The notes: a model not told the origin generated them from the sequence alone. A stretch of 64,000 bases of DNA from Anaerolineaceae bacterium (GCA_016124855.1 WGMX01000020.1:372001-436000); one strand, 5' to 3'; positions 1 to 8,635 are shown, counted from the stretch's first letter. Numbers and translations: made by a program.

Positions 1-1628
1 AGCATGACAATCAACTGCGCCATGATGATCTTGACGATGATGGCCAGCGGATAAACCGATGCGTAGCCTGCGTTGGGCAAGTCATTATCAGCTTGTTCCA
101 GCGTGAAACCCAGCACAGCCGGTTGGGTCTGCAATCCGGCTAACATACCGATCACCATACCCATAGGTATCTTAAGCAGTTTGTAGCCGATCCAGAGCGT
201 GAGCGTCGAGACTACAAAGACGATCACCGCGCCTACCACGAATATCGGTAGACCATTCCCTTGCACGAAGGTTGTGACGAAGGCATAGCCCGAGCGAGTG
301 CCGACACCCGCCAAAAAGAGAATGAATCCAACTTGGCGTAACGTGAGGTTAGCGCTGTAGGGCAAGTTCCAGACCAGCGGGCCAGTGCGTCCTAATGTGC
401 CGAGTACCATCGCGACAAGTAATGGGCCGCCTGCCGCGCCGAGCTTGAGGGTTAATCCGCCCGGCAGCGGAAACGGAATCGTTCCAAGCAGTAAACCCAG
501 TGTTAAACCCAAACTAAAGGTCAGGAAATCAATCTCGCTCAGCATCCGATACGAGTCGCCAAAGAACTGGCTGATGCCGTCCATCTGGTTGCGGGGCGCG
601 ACGACGCGAATGCGATCACCCAACTGCAAAACGGTGTTTTCCTGTGGCAAAAACTCGCTGTCACCCCGTTTGATGCGGGTGGCCAAAGCTCCATACTGCT
701 GGTAGATATTCAAATCTTGGATGCGATGTCCGGCAACGGTTGGATTAGAGACAAATACCCGCCGGAAATCAATCTGGTTGCGGTCATAATCCAACTGCTG
801 GCTGTGGACTTCGCCCAAAAAGCTGGTGACACTCTCAAGCTGATCTGCCGGGCCAATGACGCTCACCAAGTCGCCGTCGCATAAATGATCACGGACATTC
901 GAAAGGGACAATTGATTTTGATGCTGCAAGCGCCCAAAGATGACATCCCAATGATGTTGATGGGCCAGCTCGCCAATTGGTATGGAGGTCGCTTCGGGGC
1001 AGGTGACGCGTATCGTCCGGTTCTGGATATGGATTCCAACTTCTAATTGGGGGGCATTTTTGGCATCCTGCTTGTAATCAATCTTGAACCATCGCTGTAA
1101 GCAGGTAATTGCCAGAAGTGCGGAAATGATTCCCATCGGATAAGTGACGGAATAACCGATGACCGGTTCGCTCAACAGATGATCCAGATTCGCCTTATCA
1201 CCAAAGTTTTTGATGTAATCTAACGAGCTGGCAAGAGCCGGTGTATTGGTGAAGTTGCCCGAGAACATACCGGCTGTCAGCCCCGGACTGAGGTTTAACA
1301 ATACATGAGCGCCGAGCGTCAGCAGCGCACCCAAAACCAACATGCTGACGACCAACACGTTATAACGCAGACCTTTACGGCGCAGCGACGCAAAAAAACT
1401 GGGGCCGCTGCTCAGACCAATGGTATACACGAACATTACCAAACCCAATTGGTAAATGACTTCCGGAAGCTTTAGGTTCGGGTCAAGGGCGCCGACCGCC
1501 AGCCCCACGAACAGCACGGCAGCCACGCCGAGGCTGATCCCTTTGAACTTGATTCGCCCGAGAGGATAGCCAATGGCAGCTACAAAGAACAAAGTGAATA
1601 GAGGGTTATCGATGAGAAACTGAATCAC
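1..1628 (-). CDS. AspT/YidE/YbjL-type membrane transporter (C-terminus cut by window edge)
   Basis: The open frame reads leftward from a GTG at 1628 to the window edge (542 codons). An AGGGGA ribosome site lies about 8 nt upstream of the GTG. The architecture is that of the AspT antiporter-duplication family: an N-terminal half with about five hydrophobic segments, two soluble RCK_C/TrkA-C-type domains in the middle, and a second hydrophobic half rich in GxxxG motifs. Family members run about 550-565 residues, so only a few C-terminal residues should be missing. Known members exchange amino acids or organic acids across the inner membrane. The substrate here cannot be told from sequence. No operon partner is visible; a terminator hairpin at 1821-1846 separates it from the peptide gene upstream. 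Confidence 0.88.
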   Translation of the reverse strand, partial: MIQFLIDNPLFTLFFVAAIGYPLGRIKFKGISLGVAAVLFVGLAVGALDPNLKLPEVIYQLGLVMFVYTIGLSSGPSFFASLRRKGLRYNVLVVSMLVLGALLTLGAHVLLNLSPGLTAGMFSGNFTNTPALASSLDYIKNFGDKANLDHLLSEPVIGYSVTYPMGIISALLAITCLQRWFKIDYKQDAKNAPQLEVGIHIQNRTIRVTCPEATSIPIGELAHQHHWDVIFGRLQHQNQLSLSNVRDHLCDGDLVSVIGPADQLESVTSFLGEVHSQQLDYDRNQIDFRRVFVSNPTVAGHRIQDLNIYQQYGALATRIKRGDSEFLPQENTVLQLGDRIRVVAPRNQMDGISQFFGDSYRMLSEIDFLTFSLGLTLGLLLGTIPFPLPGGLTLKLGAAGGPLLVAMVLGTLGRTGPLVWNLPYSANLTLRQVGFILFLAGVGTRSGYAFVTTFVQGNGLPIFVVGAVIVFVVSTLTLWIGYKLLKIPMGMVIGMLAGLQTQPAVLGFTLEQADNDLPNAGYASVYPLAIIVKIIMAQLIVM

Positions 1629-1820
1629 GGTTGTATCCCCTAATTGGATTGATATTGGGTTGTTGCAAAAAGTACTGTCGAGAACAAAAGGTGTGTTGCT
1701 TTTTTTGAGTGTCGAAGACTGTTAAAATGGTATGTGAAAGGGAGAATTGGGGTAAGAAACAACTGTCATGCCTTTTTGTGACGAACTTCACAATGTGGCT
1801 AAGGGTCTTAATTCTAATCA

Positions 1821-1846
1821 AAAAGAGACACACAGGTGTCTCTTTT
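1821..1846 (-). terminator. Rho-independent terminator after the Nif11-type gene
   Basis: A perfect 11-bp stem (AAAAGAGACAC / GTGTCTCTTTT) closes a 4-nt loop. Read on the minus strand the stem ends in a run of T. It lies 60 nt past the stop codon of the gene ending at 1906. The other strand also carries a T-rich tail, so it may work both ways. Confidence 0.75.
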
Positions 1847-1858
1847 ATTTAGGGCTTT

Positions 1859-1903
1859 ATGATGACGGCGGCAGTGATTGATAACGTCTGCCGCCGTCAT
1901 CAT
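1859..1903 (-). repeat. Long perfect stem-loop just after the Nif11-type stop codon
   Basis: A 16-bp perfect inverted repeat (1859-1874 with 1888-1903) has a 13-nt loop and begins 2 nt past the stop codon. It has no T-run, so by itself it is not a classical terminator. With the hairpin at 1821-1846 it forms a double hairpin, which could stabilise the 3' end of the small mRNA. Confidence 0.7.
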
Positions 1904-1905
1904 TG

Positions 1906-2127
1906 CTAACGGACGTAATGGCGAAGTTGATCGGCGATTGCACTCTTGGGATAATGTTTCAAGGCCGCTGCTAAATCCTCGTGGGTGATCATGTAGCCTT
2001 TGCTGTTGGCGAAATCCACCACTCCGTCTAAGCTGTTGGGAGAGGCGACCGCGAACTGGGCTTGAAACTTGGAATCGTATTCCAGCTTCTCGATAAAATC
2101 CTGAGCCTGCATGGTTGTGACAGCCAT
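1906..2127 (-). CDS. Small Nif11-domain (Nif11-like leader) peptide
   Basis: The 73-residue protein begins at the ATG at 2127, which has an AAAGGAAA ribosome site 6 nt upstream. A longer in-frame start at 2184 lacks one. The first 55 residues match the Nif11 pattern: a helix with FIEKLEYD, then QAQF, then an acidic helix after a GYMIT turn. This domain is best known as the leader of ribosomal peptide natural products. The tail after the domain is short and basic, with no Cys or Ser/Thr-rich core and no Gly-Gly cleavage site, and no modification enzyme is encoded in the window. A stand-alone Nif11 protein of unknown role is therefore as likely as a precursor. It has its own promoter (2287-2314) and terminator. 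Confidence 0.8.
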   Translation of the reverse strand: MAVTTMQAQDFIEKLEYDSKFQAQFAVASPNSLDGVVDFANSKGYMITHEDLAAALKHYPKSAIADQLRHYVR

Positions 2128-2286
2128 TATCGTTTCCTTTCGTAGATTGAGTCTCGTCGGAAAATTTAAATAGGCTTCGACCACGGTTACGGATGACGAC
2201 TGGAAGTGAATAGGGTGAAAATCAGTGGAGATTTGCTTTGTGGGACAACGTCGCAGCCGAGATAGTGGTCACACATTACAATTTAT

Positions 2287-2314
2287 ATTATAGGCACTTC
2301 ATTTTTACACACAA
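2287..2314 (-). promoter_or_regulatory. Sigma-70-type promoter for the Nif11-type gene
   Basis: On the minus strand a TTGTGT -35 box (2309-2314) is followed after 16 nt by a perfect TATAAT -10 box (2287-2292). The predicted leader before the ATG is about 155 nt. The rest of the 305-nt gap between this gene and the next (2128-2432) shows only a small palindrome around 2375-2392. Confidence 0.6.
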
Positions 2315-2432
2315 CAGGCTATATGTCCTATTTTTAATCGGTAAGCGTGGCTAACCGTTCCCTGAAACGCGCTTGATTGGTGGCAGTGCCAATAACCTAT
2401 ATTTGTGCCAAATTTGCTTATTGCGGGTCTTT

Positions 2433-2918
2433 CTAGGGATGATCATACAGGTAGAAAACGTAATCCTGCGGCCCGGTTTTGACACCTAGATCATTCAGTA
2501 AACGCAGAATTTGGGCGCGGTGATCGGTGGCATGGTTCGCCACATGCAGCAGCACCTGCCACATGATGAGGTTTGCGTCCTCGCCTTGCAGCGGCTTGCT
2601 GGACAGCATATCGTCGCTGATACCCGCCAGATAATCGCGCATACGCGCCTCGACTGCATCGCCAAATGCCCGAACGAGGGCGCGGTCGTTCGTGTCTGGC
2701 GGATTGAGTTCGGGCGCGTTTTGATGCCCACGCAGATCACTAAACCATGCGTTATCCACGCTCATGACATGGACGATCTGGTTACGAACAGAGCCATACG
2801 AATAGCTGCTGGCTTGGGTGAACTGCTCTTGTGAAAGCGGCTCGATATACCGGTCCCATAGACTGCGGTTTTCGCTGAAGTGATACTCGTAGAAACTGCG
2901 AAAGTCATCAGCATTCAT
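2433..2918 (-). CDS. DinB-family four-helix protein
   Basis: The protein is 161 residues when started at the ATG at 2918, which has AGGAG about 8 nt upstream. The upstream in-frame extension to 3041 looks non-coding. The fold family is recognisable from the first-helix start with FYEYHF, the mid-protein IVHVMSVDNAWF segment, and the late NHATDHR motif, whose His residues (HxxxH plus the earlier His) form the metal site of DinB proteins. Members are metal-binding four-helix bundles, often thiol-dependent transferases or damage-inducible proteins; the substrate is unknown. It stands alone and is transcribed away from the LCP gene. Confidence 0.85.
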   Translation of the reverse strand: MNADDFRSFYEYHFSENRSLWDRYIEPLSQEQFTQASSYSYGSVRNQIVHVMSVDNAWFSDLRGHQNAPELNPPDTNDRALVRAFGDAVEARMRDYLAGISDDMLSSKPLQGEDANLIMWQVLLHVANHATDHRAQILRLLNDLGVKTGPQDYVFYLYDHP

Positions 2919-3449
2919 ATCGCTCTCCTGCTCTATATATGCGGCAAAATCTGACAGCTTATGATAGAACAAAAGTGCGAAAATGGCAAGTTGGAGTTTG
3001 GTTTGAAATCCGGTTTCCCTCCCATTAAGAAATAGATGCAAAACTCAGCATCACGATACGTTTGTAATCGGTTAGCATTCCATTTTCGAAAACAAACGGA
3101 AAATTGGTTCAAGCCTGATTTATAGGTTTTTTAGATCATCTGCTCAAGCCGTTTTGTTCATCAGTATCGCTGTTTTTCGGCTAAAATCATCTCATCACGA
3201 CAAAAATCGTAATCTTTCACCGTAATGTTGCCTGTTATCGCCTGTTTATCAGGTTGCCGTATAACGGACAAGGCACACCTTGTCCCTACATCATTCAATT
3301 TGCTTCGATCTATAGACAAACAACTACAGACCATAGATTTTTTACTATCGACTGCTGCCCGTAGCTCTGCCGTAGGTATTCCATCGAATGCCATTTCTCC
3401 GAAGCATGTTAAGCTAAGACCAATCACACATTCGGAGACTTTTTTCATC
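2919..3449. other. Divergent intergenic region between DinB-type and LCP genes
   Basis: This 531-nt gap holds the promoters of two diverging genes and one dispersed palindrome at 3266-3285. Open frames cross it on both strands but have no ribosome sites, and their translations resemble no family. I see no RNA gene. Confidence 0.5.
3266..3285. repeat. Dispersed palindrome, TAGGGAC type (copy 1)
   Basis: GGACAAGG and CCTTGTCC form a perfect 8-bp stem around a CACA loop, followed by CTACA. The same plan (TAGGG, G/C-rich stem, tiny loop, CCCTA or similar) recurs at 29621-29640, 31407-31426 and 41291-41316. Confidence 0.6.
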
Positions 3450-4751
3450 ATGTACCGCTTATTTTGTGCTGTTATCGGTTTGCTGCTTTTTGTGACTCCC
3501 ATCGCCGCCCAAGATGCCACGCCTGAACCCATTCCCGATGCTATGCCGCTGATTGACGAAGGTCATCAGGACATCGTTAACATCCTGTTGATTGGTGCTG
3601 CTACCAACAACCCCAATAACCCCGGCCTCACCGATTCCTTGATGATCATTTCCATTAACCGCACGGCTGGTGTTGTTTCGGCTGTGTCGATCCCCCGTGA
3701 CCTGTACGTTTATCTCGGTCGATTTAAGATGCAAAAGATCAACACGGCTTACTTCTATGGTGAAGAAAACCGTGTCGAAGGTGGTGGAATCAAAACGCTG
3801 GCCGACGCCATTTTGTATAACCTTGGCCTGAAAATCGACTACTATGTTCGTGTCAATTACACCGGTTTTGGTGACATTATTGACGCTCTCGGTGGAATCA
3901 ATATCACCGTTGATTGTGTCATCCGTGACTGGAAGTTGAAGTCGCCTGAACTGGACAAACAGGTAGCTGATAACTACGAAATCTATACCATGGATATTGG
4001 CCTGCAATACATGGATTCCGAATTGGCTTTGTGGTATGTTCGCAGTCGCAAAACCAGCAGTGACCTTGATCGTGGTCGTCGTCAGCAGGATATGCTCCGT
4101 GCCATCTGGCGTAAAATTCGTGCCAGCAATATGCTCCAAACTCTGCCGCAAACATGGAATGTTCTCTCACAAAATGTCATCACCAATATGACTCTGGCTG
4201 ACGCTGCTGGTATGCTGCCGCTGGCTTTGACCATCGATACCAGTGACATTCGTTATTTCACATTTCGCCAGAAGCATGAAGTTGTCAACGCATATTCGCC
4301 GAAAGGTCAGGCTATACTCGTTCCGCAACGTGAAGCCATCACTGAATTGATGCAGCAGGTCGTCCTGCCGCCCAACGCCAGCCAGATTAAACCACAGCGA
4401 CCGACGATTGCTGTCGTGAATGCCAGTGGTATGAAAACGCTGGATCAAGTCGCCGCTGATCGCCTCGAACTCGAAGGCTTTAAGACCACCATCATCAACG
4501 AAGATAATGTCCAATATCGCCAATATGACCACATCATCGACTATACCGGTGCTACTAAAGGCAGTCCTATCGGCAAAATCGCCAAGATTCTCCGTGTCAC
4601 AGACGACGGCATTGAGATCACGCCTGATGCTAACCGCCAGTACGATTACAAGGTGTATATCGGTGCCATGTACAAGTATTGGTCATGCACCCGTGATGTG
4701 CTTCAACCCAAGCCTGATCCGATTGAAGCTACACCACAGGTCGATGGCTGA
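3450..4751 (+). CDS. LytR-CpsA-Psr (LCP) family cell-wall ligase with LytR_C domain
   Basis: The protein is 433 residues from the ATG at 3450, with a GGAG site 12 nt upstream and a clean signal peptide right after the start (hydrophobic residues 5-19, cleavage near AQDA). A longer in-frame extension to 3225 lacks a signal and is rejected. The LCP domain covers about residues 38-215, with its hallmark RDLYV strand, the DALGGI segment and the SRKTSSDLDRGRRQQ block, whose Arg residues bind the polyprenyl pyrophosphate. A LytR_C domain follows near residues 320-400. LCP enzymes transfer glycopolymers from a lipid carrier onto the cell wall, outside the membrane. Classic LCP proteins have an uncleaved N-terminal anchor; this one may instead be released. 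Confidence 0.9.
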   Translation: MYRLFCAVIGLLLFVTPIAAQDATPEPIPDAMPLIDEGHQDIVNILLIGAATNNPNNPGLTDSLMIISINRTAGVVSAVSIPRDLYVYLGRFKMQKINTAYFYGEENRVEGGGIKTLADAILYNLGLKIDYYVRVNYTGFGDIIDALGGINITVDCVIRDWKLKSPELDKQVADNYEIYTMDIGLQYMDSELALWYVRSRKTSSDLDRGRRQQDMLRAIWRKIRASNMLQTLPQTWNVLSQNVITNMTLADAAGMLPLALTIDTSDIRYFTFRQKHEVVNAYSPKGQAILVPQREAITELMQQVVLPPNASQIKPQRPTIAVVNASGMKTLDQVAADRLELEGFKTTIINEDNVQYRQYDHIIDYTGATKGSPIGKIAKILRVTDDGIEITPDANRQYDYKVYIGAMYKYWSCTRDVLQPKPDPIEATPQVDG

Positions 4752-4815
4752 TTTGCTCGATTGAAATATGCTATGATGTGGCTCAAGTTCTTGAACTTTG
4801 AAAGGTTTTTGAGCC

Positions 4816-5754
4816 ATGCCGGTCACTATTCGAACAGCCATCCCTGAACAGGATTTTGACATGGTTGCCGAAATATTGAGCCTTGCTGAGCATGAACTTG
4901 TCACGAAGGAGCAACTGCTCGAAAATCAAAAACATGTTCCTATTGGTCAAATCCAATACCAAATTGTGGCTGAAATGGACAGCAAAATCATTGGTTATGG
5001 CACGGTATTTCATACGCCATGGATGAAAGACAATCGGTTTCTGGTCAAGGTTTGGACGCATCTCGACCAGCAGAACAAAGGCATTGGCAAGCAGCTTTAC
5101 GACACCGCATTTGCTTTCGCCCAATCCAACGGTGGTCAGACATTTGAAAGCAACGTGTTTGATAACGAACCACACTCACTGCGTTTTGTCGAAACACGCG
5201 GCTTCAAAATCCAACGGCATCTATTTGAGTCGGTCATCGACCTGACAACCTTTGATGCCAGCCGGTTTGATGGTGTTATTGAGTCCGTCAAGCAAAGTGG
5301 CATTCGATTATTTTCGCTGGCTGAAGTCGGTAATACGCCGGAAAATCTCCGTAAGCTCTGGGAAGTTAATTACGCCACATACATGGATGATCCCGGTACA
5401 ACTGGCACATTTCCTAATTTTGACGAGTTCCAAAAAATGACCATTGAATCCCCTTGGTTCAATCCGGAAGGTCAATTTCTAGCGGCTGATGGTGATACGT
5501 ATGTCGGCCTCGCGGCGATCCGCCACTATCCTGAAAAAGAGTCTTTTTACAACATGATGACAGGTGTTATACCTGCTTATCGTGGACGTAAAATAGCCCT
5601 TGCTCTCAAGTTGATGACTATCAAATATGCTCAGCAGCATAACGGCAAGACGATGACGACTGATAACGACTCGCAGAATGCGCCGATGTTAGCCATCAAT
5701 CGCAAGTTAGGGTATGTGCCAACACCCGGTGTTTATCGTTTGTCTAAGGACTAA
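4816..5754 (+). CDS. Tandem-GNAT N-acetyltransferase
   Basis: The 312-residue protein contains two GNAT folds. The first (about 1-150) has the acetyl-CoA loop region QNKGIGKQLY. The second (about 165-312) has the equivalent AYRGRKIALAL and ends with the NAPMLAINRKLGY motif typical of the C-terminal GNAT strand. Both loops look intact. Two-domain GNATs of this size include mycothiol-synthase-like and peptide N-acetyltransferase-like enzymes, but the acceptor cannot be named. It lies 64 nt after the LCP stop on the same strand and may share its transcript. Confidence 0.88.
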   Translation: MPVTIRTAIPEQDFDMVAEILSLAEHELVTKEQLLENQKHVPIGQIQYQIVAEMDSKIIGYGTVFHTPWMKDNRFLVKVWTHLDQQNKGIGKQLYDTAFAFAQSNGGQTFESNVFDNEPHSLRFVETRGFKIQRHLFESVIDLTTFDASRFDGVIESVKQSGIRLFSLAEVGNTPENLRKLWEVNYATYMDDPGTTGTFPNFDEFQKMTIESPWFNPEGQFLAADGDTYVGLAAIRHYPEKESFYNMMTGVIPAYRGRKIALALKLMTIKYAQQHNGKTMTTDNDSQNAPMLAINRKLGYVPTPGVYRLSKD

Positions 5755-5768
5755 AACAGCAACAAAAA

Positions 5769-5790
5769 AAGGCGACCTGTAAGCCGCCTT
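5769..5790 (-). terminator. Rho-independent terminator of the pseudo-receiver gene
   Basis: AAGGCG (5769-5774) pairs with CGCCTT (5785-5790). Read on the minus strand the stem ends in seven T residues. It lies just past the stop codon at 5813 and between converging genes. Confidence 0.75.
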
Positions 5791-5812
5791 CTGTACGGTA
5801 AATGTTCGAATC

Positions 5813-6178
5813 TCAGCCTAAAGTTGTCTGCCAATCAGCATCGGTGGTTTCGGCTATACAGCCAATGATCTCGTTGATGCTGGCATCGGCAGGTAGATGA
5901 TAAGTCACACGGTCGCTCCATACTTCATCACCACCGATGACAATCATCGGTTCAGCTTGCACCGACGCCAAATGGAAGTAAACTTCCTCAGCAATTTCCG
6001 GAACCGTTTGGGCATCCATCAGAATGACATCCGGTAGATAGCTGACGTACATGCCTAAGGCTTCAGTATCCGTTTGCGGTTGGTAGACCCACCAACCCAA
6101 CGGTTCAACAGCATTCAATAACTGTGTACCTTGTTCACTATTACCGACGAATAAAATCATTGGATGTTGAGCAGACAT
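5813..6178 (-). CDS. Degenerate (pseudo-) receiver domain protein
   Basis: The 121-residue protein has an AAGGAG site 8 nt upstream. It has the alternating strand/helix plan of CheY-type receivers, and the phospho-acceptor-like Asp remains in VILMDAQ. The acidic pair after strand 1 is replaced (FVGNSEQ), strand 4 has IGGD where Thr/Ser is expected, and strand 5 has HLPAD in place of the conserved Lys-Pro. Such proteins usually act without phosphorylation, as adaptor or ligand-controlled receivers. It follows the Ada-like gene by about 104 nt on the same strand and may be co-transcribed with it; no function linking the two is known to me. Confidence 0.75.
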   Translation of the reverse strand: MSAQHPMILFVGNSEQGTQLLNAVEPLGWWVYQPQTDTEALGMYVSYLPDVILMDAQTVPEIAEEVYFHLASVQAEPMIVIGGDEVWSDRVTYHLPADASINEIIGCIAETTDADWQTTLG

Positions 6179-6282
6179 GATGAGACTCCTTCATTGATGC
6201 GTGGCGCACGAAAGACGCCGTCTTCCTGTGGAAGTGAGTTAAAAATGGGATAAAAATGGACGGAACTAGATGATGAGAAGGC

Positions 6283-7143
6283 TTAATCTTGGCCTGACTG
6301 TTGGTGTTCGTATTCCACCAGCGCCTTTTTATTCCGAACCGAACGCTCGCTGTAGTATTTGGTGGCCTTACCATCTTTGCACTCGGCACGATGGCAGGGA
6401 ATGATAACGGCGGTGTGATTGGCATTGACCGCCTCGGCGACTGCACGCGCCGCTTTGGGATGGCCGATCATTGAAGCAATTTCGCCGTAGGTTCTGGTTT
6501 CGCCGTAGGGGATTTCCAGTAAGGCCGTCCAAACTTTCCATTGGAAGGCTGTACCCTGAACATCAAGCGGTAAATCGGTATGGGGTCTTGCGCCCTTCAC
6601 GAATTCCAACAGGGCTTTTACCCAATCGCACGCTACATCGGCACTCTCTTCAATTGTCGCTGCCGGATACTCATTCCGCAGGACTTGCTCAAGTTCAGCA
6701 TCGTTATTGCCGATGTGTACGGCACAGATGCCCCGTTCGGTCATACCGACTAAGATACGTCCAAGGTGACAATCGACAATGGCATAGTGGATGAACATGC
6801 CCTCGCCACCTTTGCTGTAGGTCGCGGGTGTCATGCCCATGGTTTCGGGCGCATGTTCATACAAGCGGCTGCTTGATCCATAACCGGCGTTGTACATGGC
6901 GTTGGTGACATTTTCACCTTCGCGCAAACGGCTTTTGAGGTCTTTCAGACGGTTATAATCGGCATACTGACGCGGGGTAATGCCAACGACACGCTTAAAA
7001 GTGCGCTGAAGATGAAAAGGGCTGACGTTAAACGCCGCGCTCATCTGATCCAATGTCGGCAACTCGGCTGGCGATTCTTGTATAAACCGTGCTAAACGGT
7101 TTGCCAAATCGACATCAAAACGCTCTTTCCGTGAATTCAGCAT
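6283..7143 (-). CDS. Ada-like protein: AraC HTH plus methylguanine methyltransferase, no Ada zinc domain
   Basis: The 286-residue protein has a strong AGGAGGGG site. Residues about 8-105 form an AraC-type double helix-turn-helix (SPFHLQRTFKR, TPRQYADYNRLKDLK). Residues about 115-280 form the alkyltransferase domain, with the acceptor Cys in PCHR and the NANHTAVIIPCHR hinge. Unlike its neighbour at 7413-8468 it lacks the N-terminal four-Cys Ada domain that senses methylphosphotriesters. The segment after PCHR is also rewritten: the usual VIRxDGxxGGY is replaced by AECKDGKATKYY, while the final helix still aligns. It is a diverged duplicate, and repair activity is plausible but uncertain. Confidence 0.85.
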   Translation of the reverse strand: MLNSRKERFDVDLANRLARFIQESPAELPTLDQMSAAFNVSPFHLQRTFKRVVGITPRQYADYNRLKDLKSRLREGENVTNAMYNAGYGSSSRLYEHAPETMGMTPATYSKGGEGMFIHYAIVDCHLGRILVGMTERGICAVHIGNNDAELEQVLRNEYPAATIEESADVACDWVKALLEFVKGARPHTDLPLDVQGTAFQWKVWTALLEIPYGETRTYGEIASMIGHPKAARAVAEAVNANHTAVIIPCHRAECKDGKATKYYSERSVRNKKALVEYEHQQSGQD

Positions 7144-7340
7144 TATCCCCTCCTATTATTTACAGTTTAAGGGATTTGGGTTGGCGAGTCTATCCGATTC
7201 TTGCGCGGTGGACTTACTTGGTCAGCAACGGTGTATTAAGGGTCAATTGAGAGATACTCTAGATATTGAAATTGGTCTCAGCGCATCACTATTTTATGGG
7301 AAGTAAATAAGATATCCTGCCTTGTCATGAAAAACAGTAA

Positions 7341-7365
7341 AGGGAAAAGGTCGTTCCTTTTCCCT
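7341..7365 (-). terminator. Terminator-like hairpin after ada
   Basis: A perfect hairpin (AGGGAAAAGG / CCTTTTCCCT, 5-nt loop) lies 48 nt past the ada stop. Read on the minus strand, a T-rich stretch follows. It separates the two Ada-type genes. Confidence 0.65.
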
Positions 7366-7412
7366 AGTATAGTTATCTCGAACTGCGGCGGATACAGCTA
7401 GGTGTCCTAGTC

Positions 7413-8468
7413 TTAGGCTTGTTCATGTTCGCGTTGGAGCAGGGCTTGTTTGCGGGCTAATCCCCATTTGTAACCACCCATTGTGCCGTCTTGACGGATG
7501 ACACGGTGGCAGGGGATGACGACCGCAATGTGATTGTTGGCGATGGCGCTGGCAACGGCCCGTGTGGCTTCGGGTTGACCCATTGCTTCGGCGATTTCGC
7601 TATAGGTGCGGGTTTCGCCGTAAGGGATCGCTTGCAGCGCTTGCCAAACACGCTGCTGGAAGGCGGTTCCGCGTATATCCAAGGGGAGTTCGAGGTGGGG
7701 CTGCTGGCCTTCGATATAAGCGAGGACACCGTCTAATGGTTCACGTAAACTATCACTGTCGGCTGTAATGTGTGCGCCGTGAAATTCGTCGTGGAGTTTT
7801 TCGACCATTGTGTCGGGTTCATCGTCGAGCATGACGGCACAAATACCCTTGTTGGTGGCGGCGGCGAGGACGTAGCCGAGTGAACTGGGGGCGATGGTAT
7901 AGCGAATGGCTAAGCCTTGAGCACCACTTTTATAATCGGCAGGAGTCATGCCCAACTTTTCGGGGGCGTTTTCATAGAGGCGGCTGCTGGAACTAAATCC
8001 GGCATCGTAGAGGGCTTCAGTCACAGTGTCACCTGCTTTCAAGCGTGTTTTGAGATGGTCAAGGCGGCGGGCAGCGATATATTCACGGGGCGAAATGCCT
8101 AAAGTGCGTTTGAACATGCGTTGAAGATGCTGCGGGCTGATGACGACGACACTACCGAGTTGATCCAGTGATAGGCGCTGGTCAAGGTGAGCATCGATAT
8201 AGCGGCAGATTTGTTCGGCGAGATCGGCTTCGAAGGCCTGTGTATTGGGGCTGCAACGTTTACAGGGACGGAAACCGGCAGCTTCGGCTTCGGCTGGTGT
8301 GCGATAGAACGTTACATTTTCACGTTTGGGTGTGCGTGCAGGGCATGATGGACGGCAGTAGATGCCGGTTGTACGGACGGCGGTGACGAATTTGCCGTCC
8401 TGTGTACGATCACGGTCAAGGACGGCTTGATAGCAGGCATTGTCATCTAAAATGGGGGTTGGCTTCAT
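7413..8468 (-). CDS. ada: Ada: bifunctional DNA methylphosphotriester/O6-methylguanine methyltransferase and regulator
   Basis: The 351-residue protein has full Ada length and domain order. Residues about 8-80 are the zinc domain with the Cys ligands in IYCRPSCPAR and FRPCKRC. Residues about 85-185 are the AraC HTH, and residues about 190-348 are the alkyltransferase with PCHRVIR and GGYKWG. It removes methyl groups from DNA phosphates and O6-alkylguanine; methylation of the zinc-bound Cys turns it into an activator in the classical system. The start has GAGGGT 8 nt upstream. Probable targets are itself and the Ada-like gene downstream. I did not find a clear Ada box. Confidence 0.95.
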   Translation of the reverse strand: MKPTPILDDNACYQAVLDRDRTQDGKFVTAVRTTGIYCRPSCPARTPKRENVTFYRTPAEAEAAGFRPCKRCSPNTQAFEADLAEQICRYIDAHLDQRLSLDQLGSVVVISPQHLQRMFKRTLGISPREYIAARRLDHLKTRLKAGDTVTEALYDAGFSSSSRLYENAPEKLGMTPADYKSGAQGLAIRYTIAPSSLGYVLAAATNKGICAVMLDDEPDTMVEKLHDEFHGAHITADSDSLREPLDGVLAYIEGQQPHLELPLDIRGTAFQQRVWQALQAIPYGETRTYSEIAEAMGQPEATRAVASAIANNHIAVVIPCHRVIRQDGTMGGYKWGLARKQALLQREHEQA

Positions 8469-8573
8469 GCGTTTTTACCCTCGTTTCGTTAGTGATTAGA
8501 CTAACAACAGCTTATCAGCATTACAAAAGAGGGACTATCCAATTATTGTCGTCAATGCGAGGAAGTTACAAGT

Positions 8574-8594
8574 AGCAAGTAGCAAGTAGCAAGT
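8574..8594. repeat. Three tandem copies of AGCAAGT
   Basis: The 7-nt unit repeats three times exactly and is flanked by TTACAAG on both sides. A related tract in the opposite orientation is at 33113-33150. Confidence 0.8.
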
Positions 8595-8635
8595 TACAAG
8601 ATGCAAGAGCAATGCAAAGGCAAAATACAAATTGA

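Noticed and set aside
2511-2834. Plus-strand open frame inside the DinB-type gene
   Set aside because: It is the antisense shadow of a confident gene with conserved His motifs on the other strand.
3225-3449. Upstream extension of the LCP gene by 75 codons
   Set aside because: The signal peptide starts exactly at 3450 and no ribosome site precedes 3225; the extension covers a dispersed palindrome.
5796-5816. GTTCGAATC resembling a tRNA T-arm
   Set aside because: No acceptor or anticodon stems can be formed around it; the area is a terminator flank.
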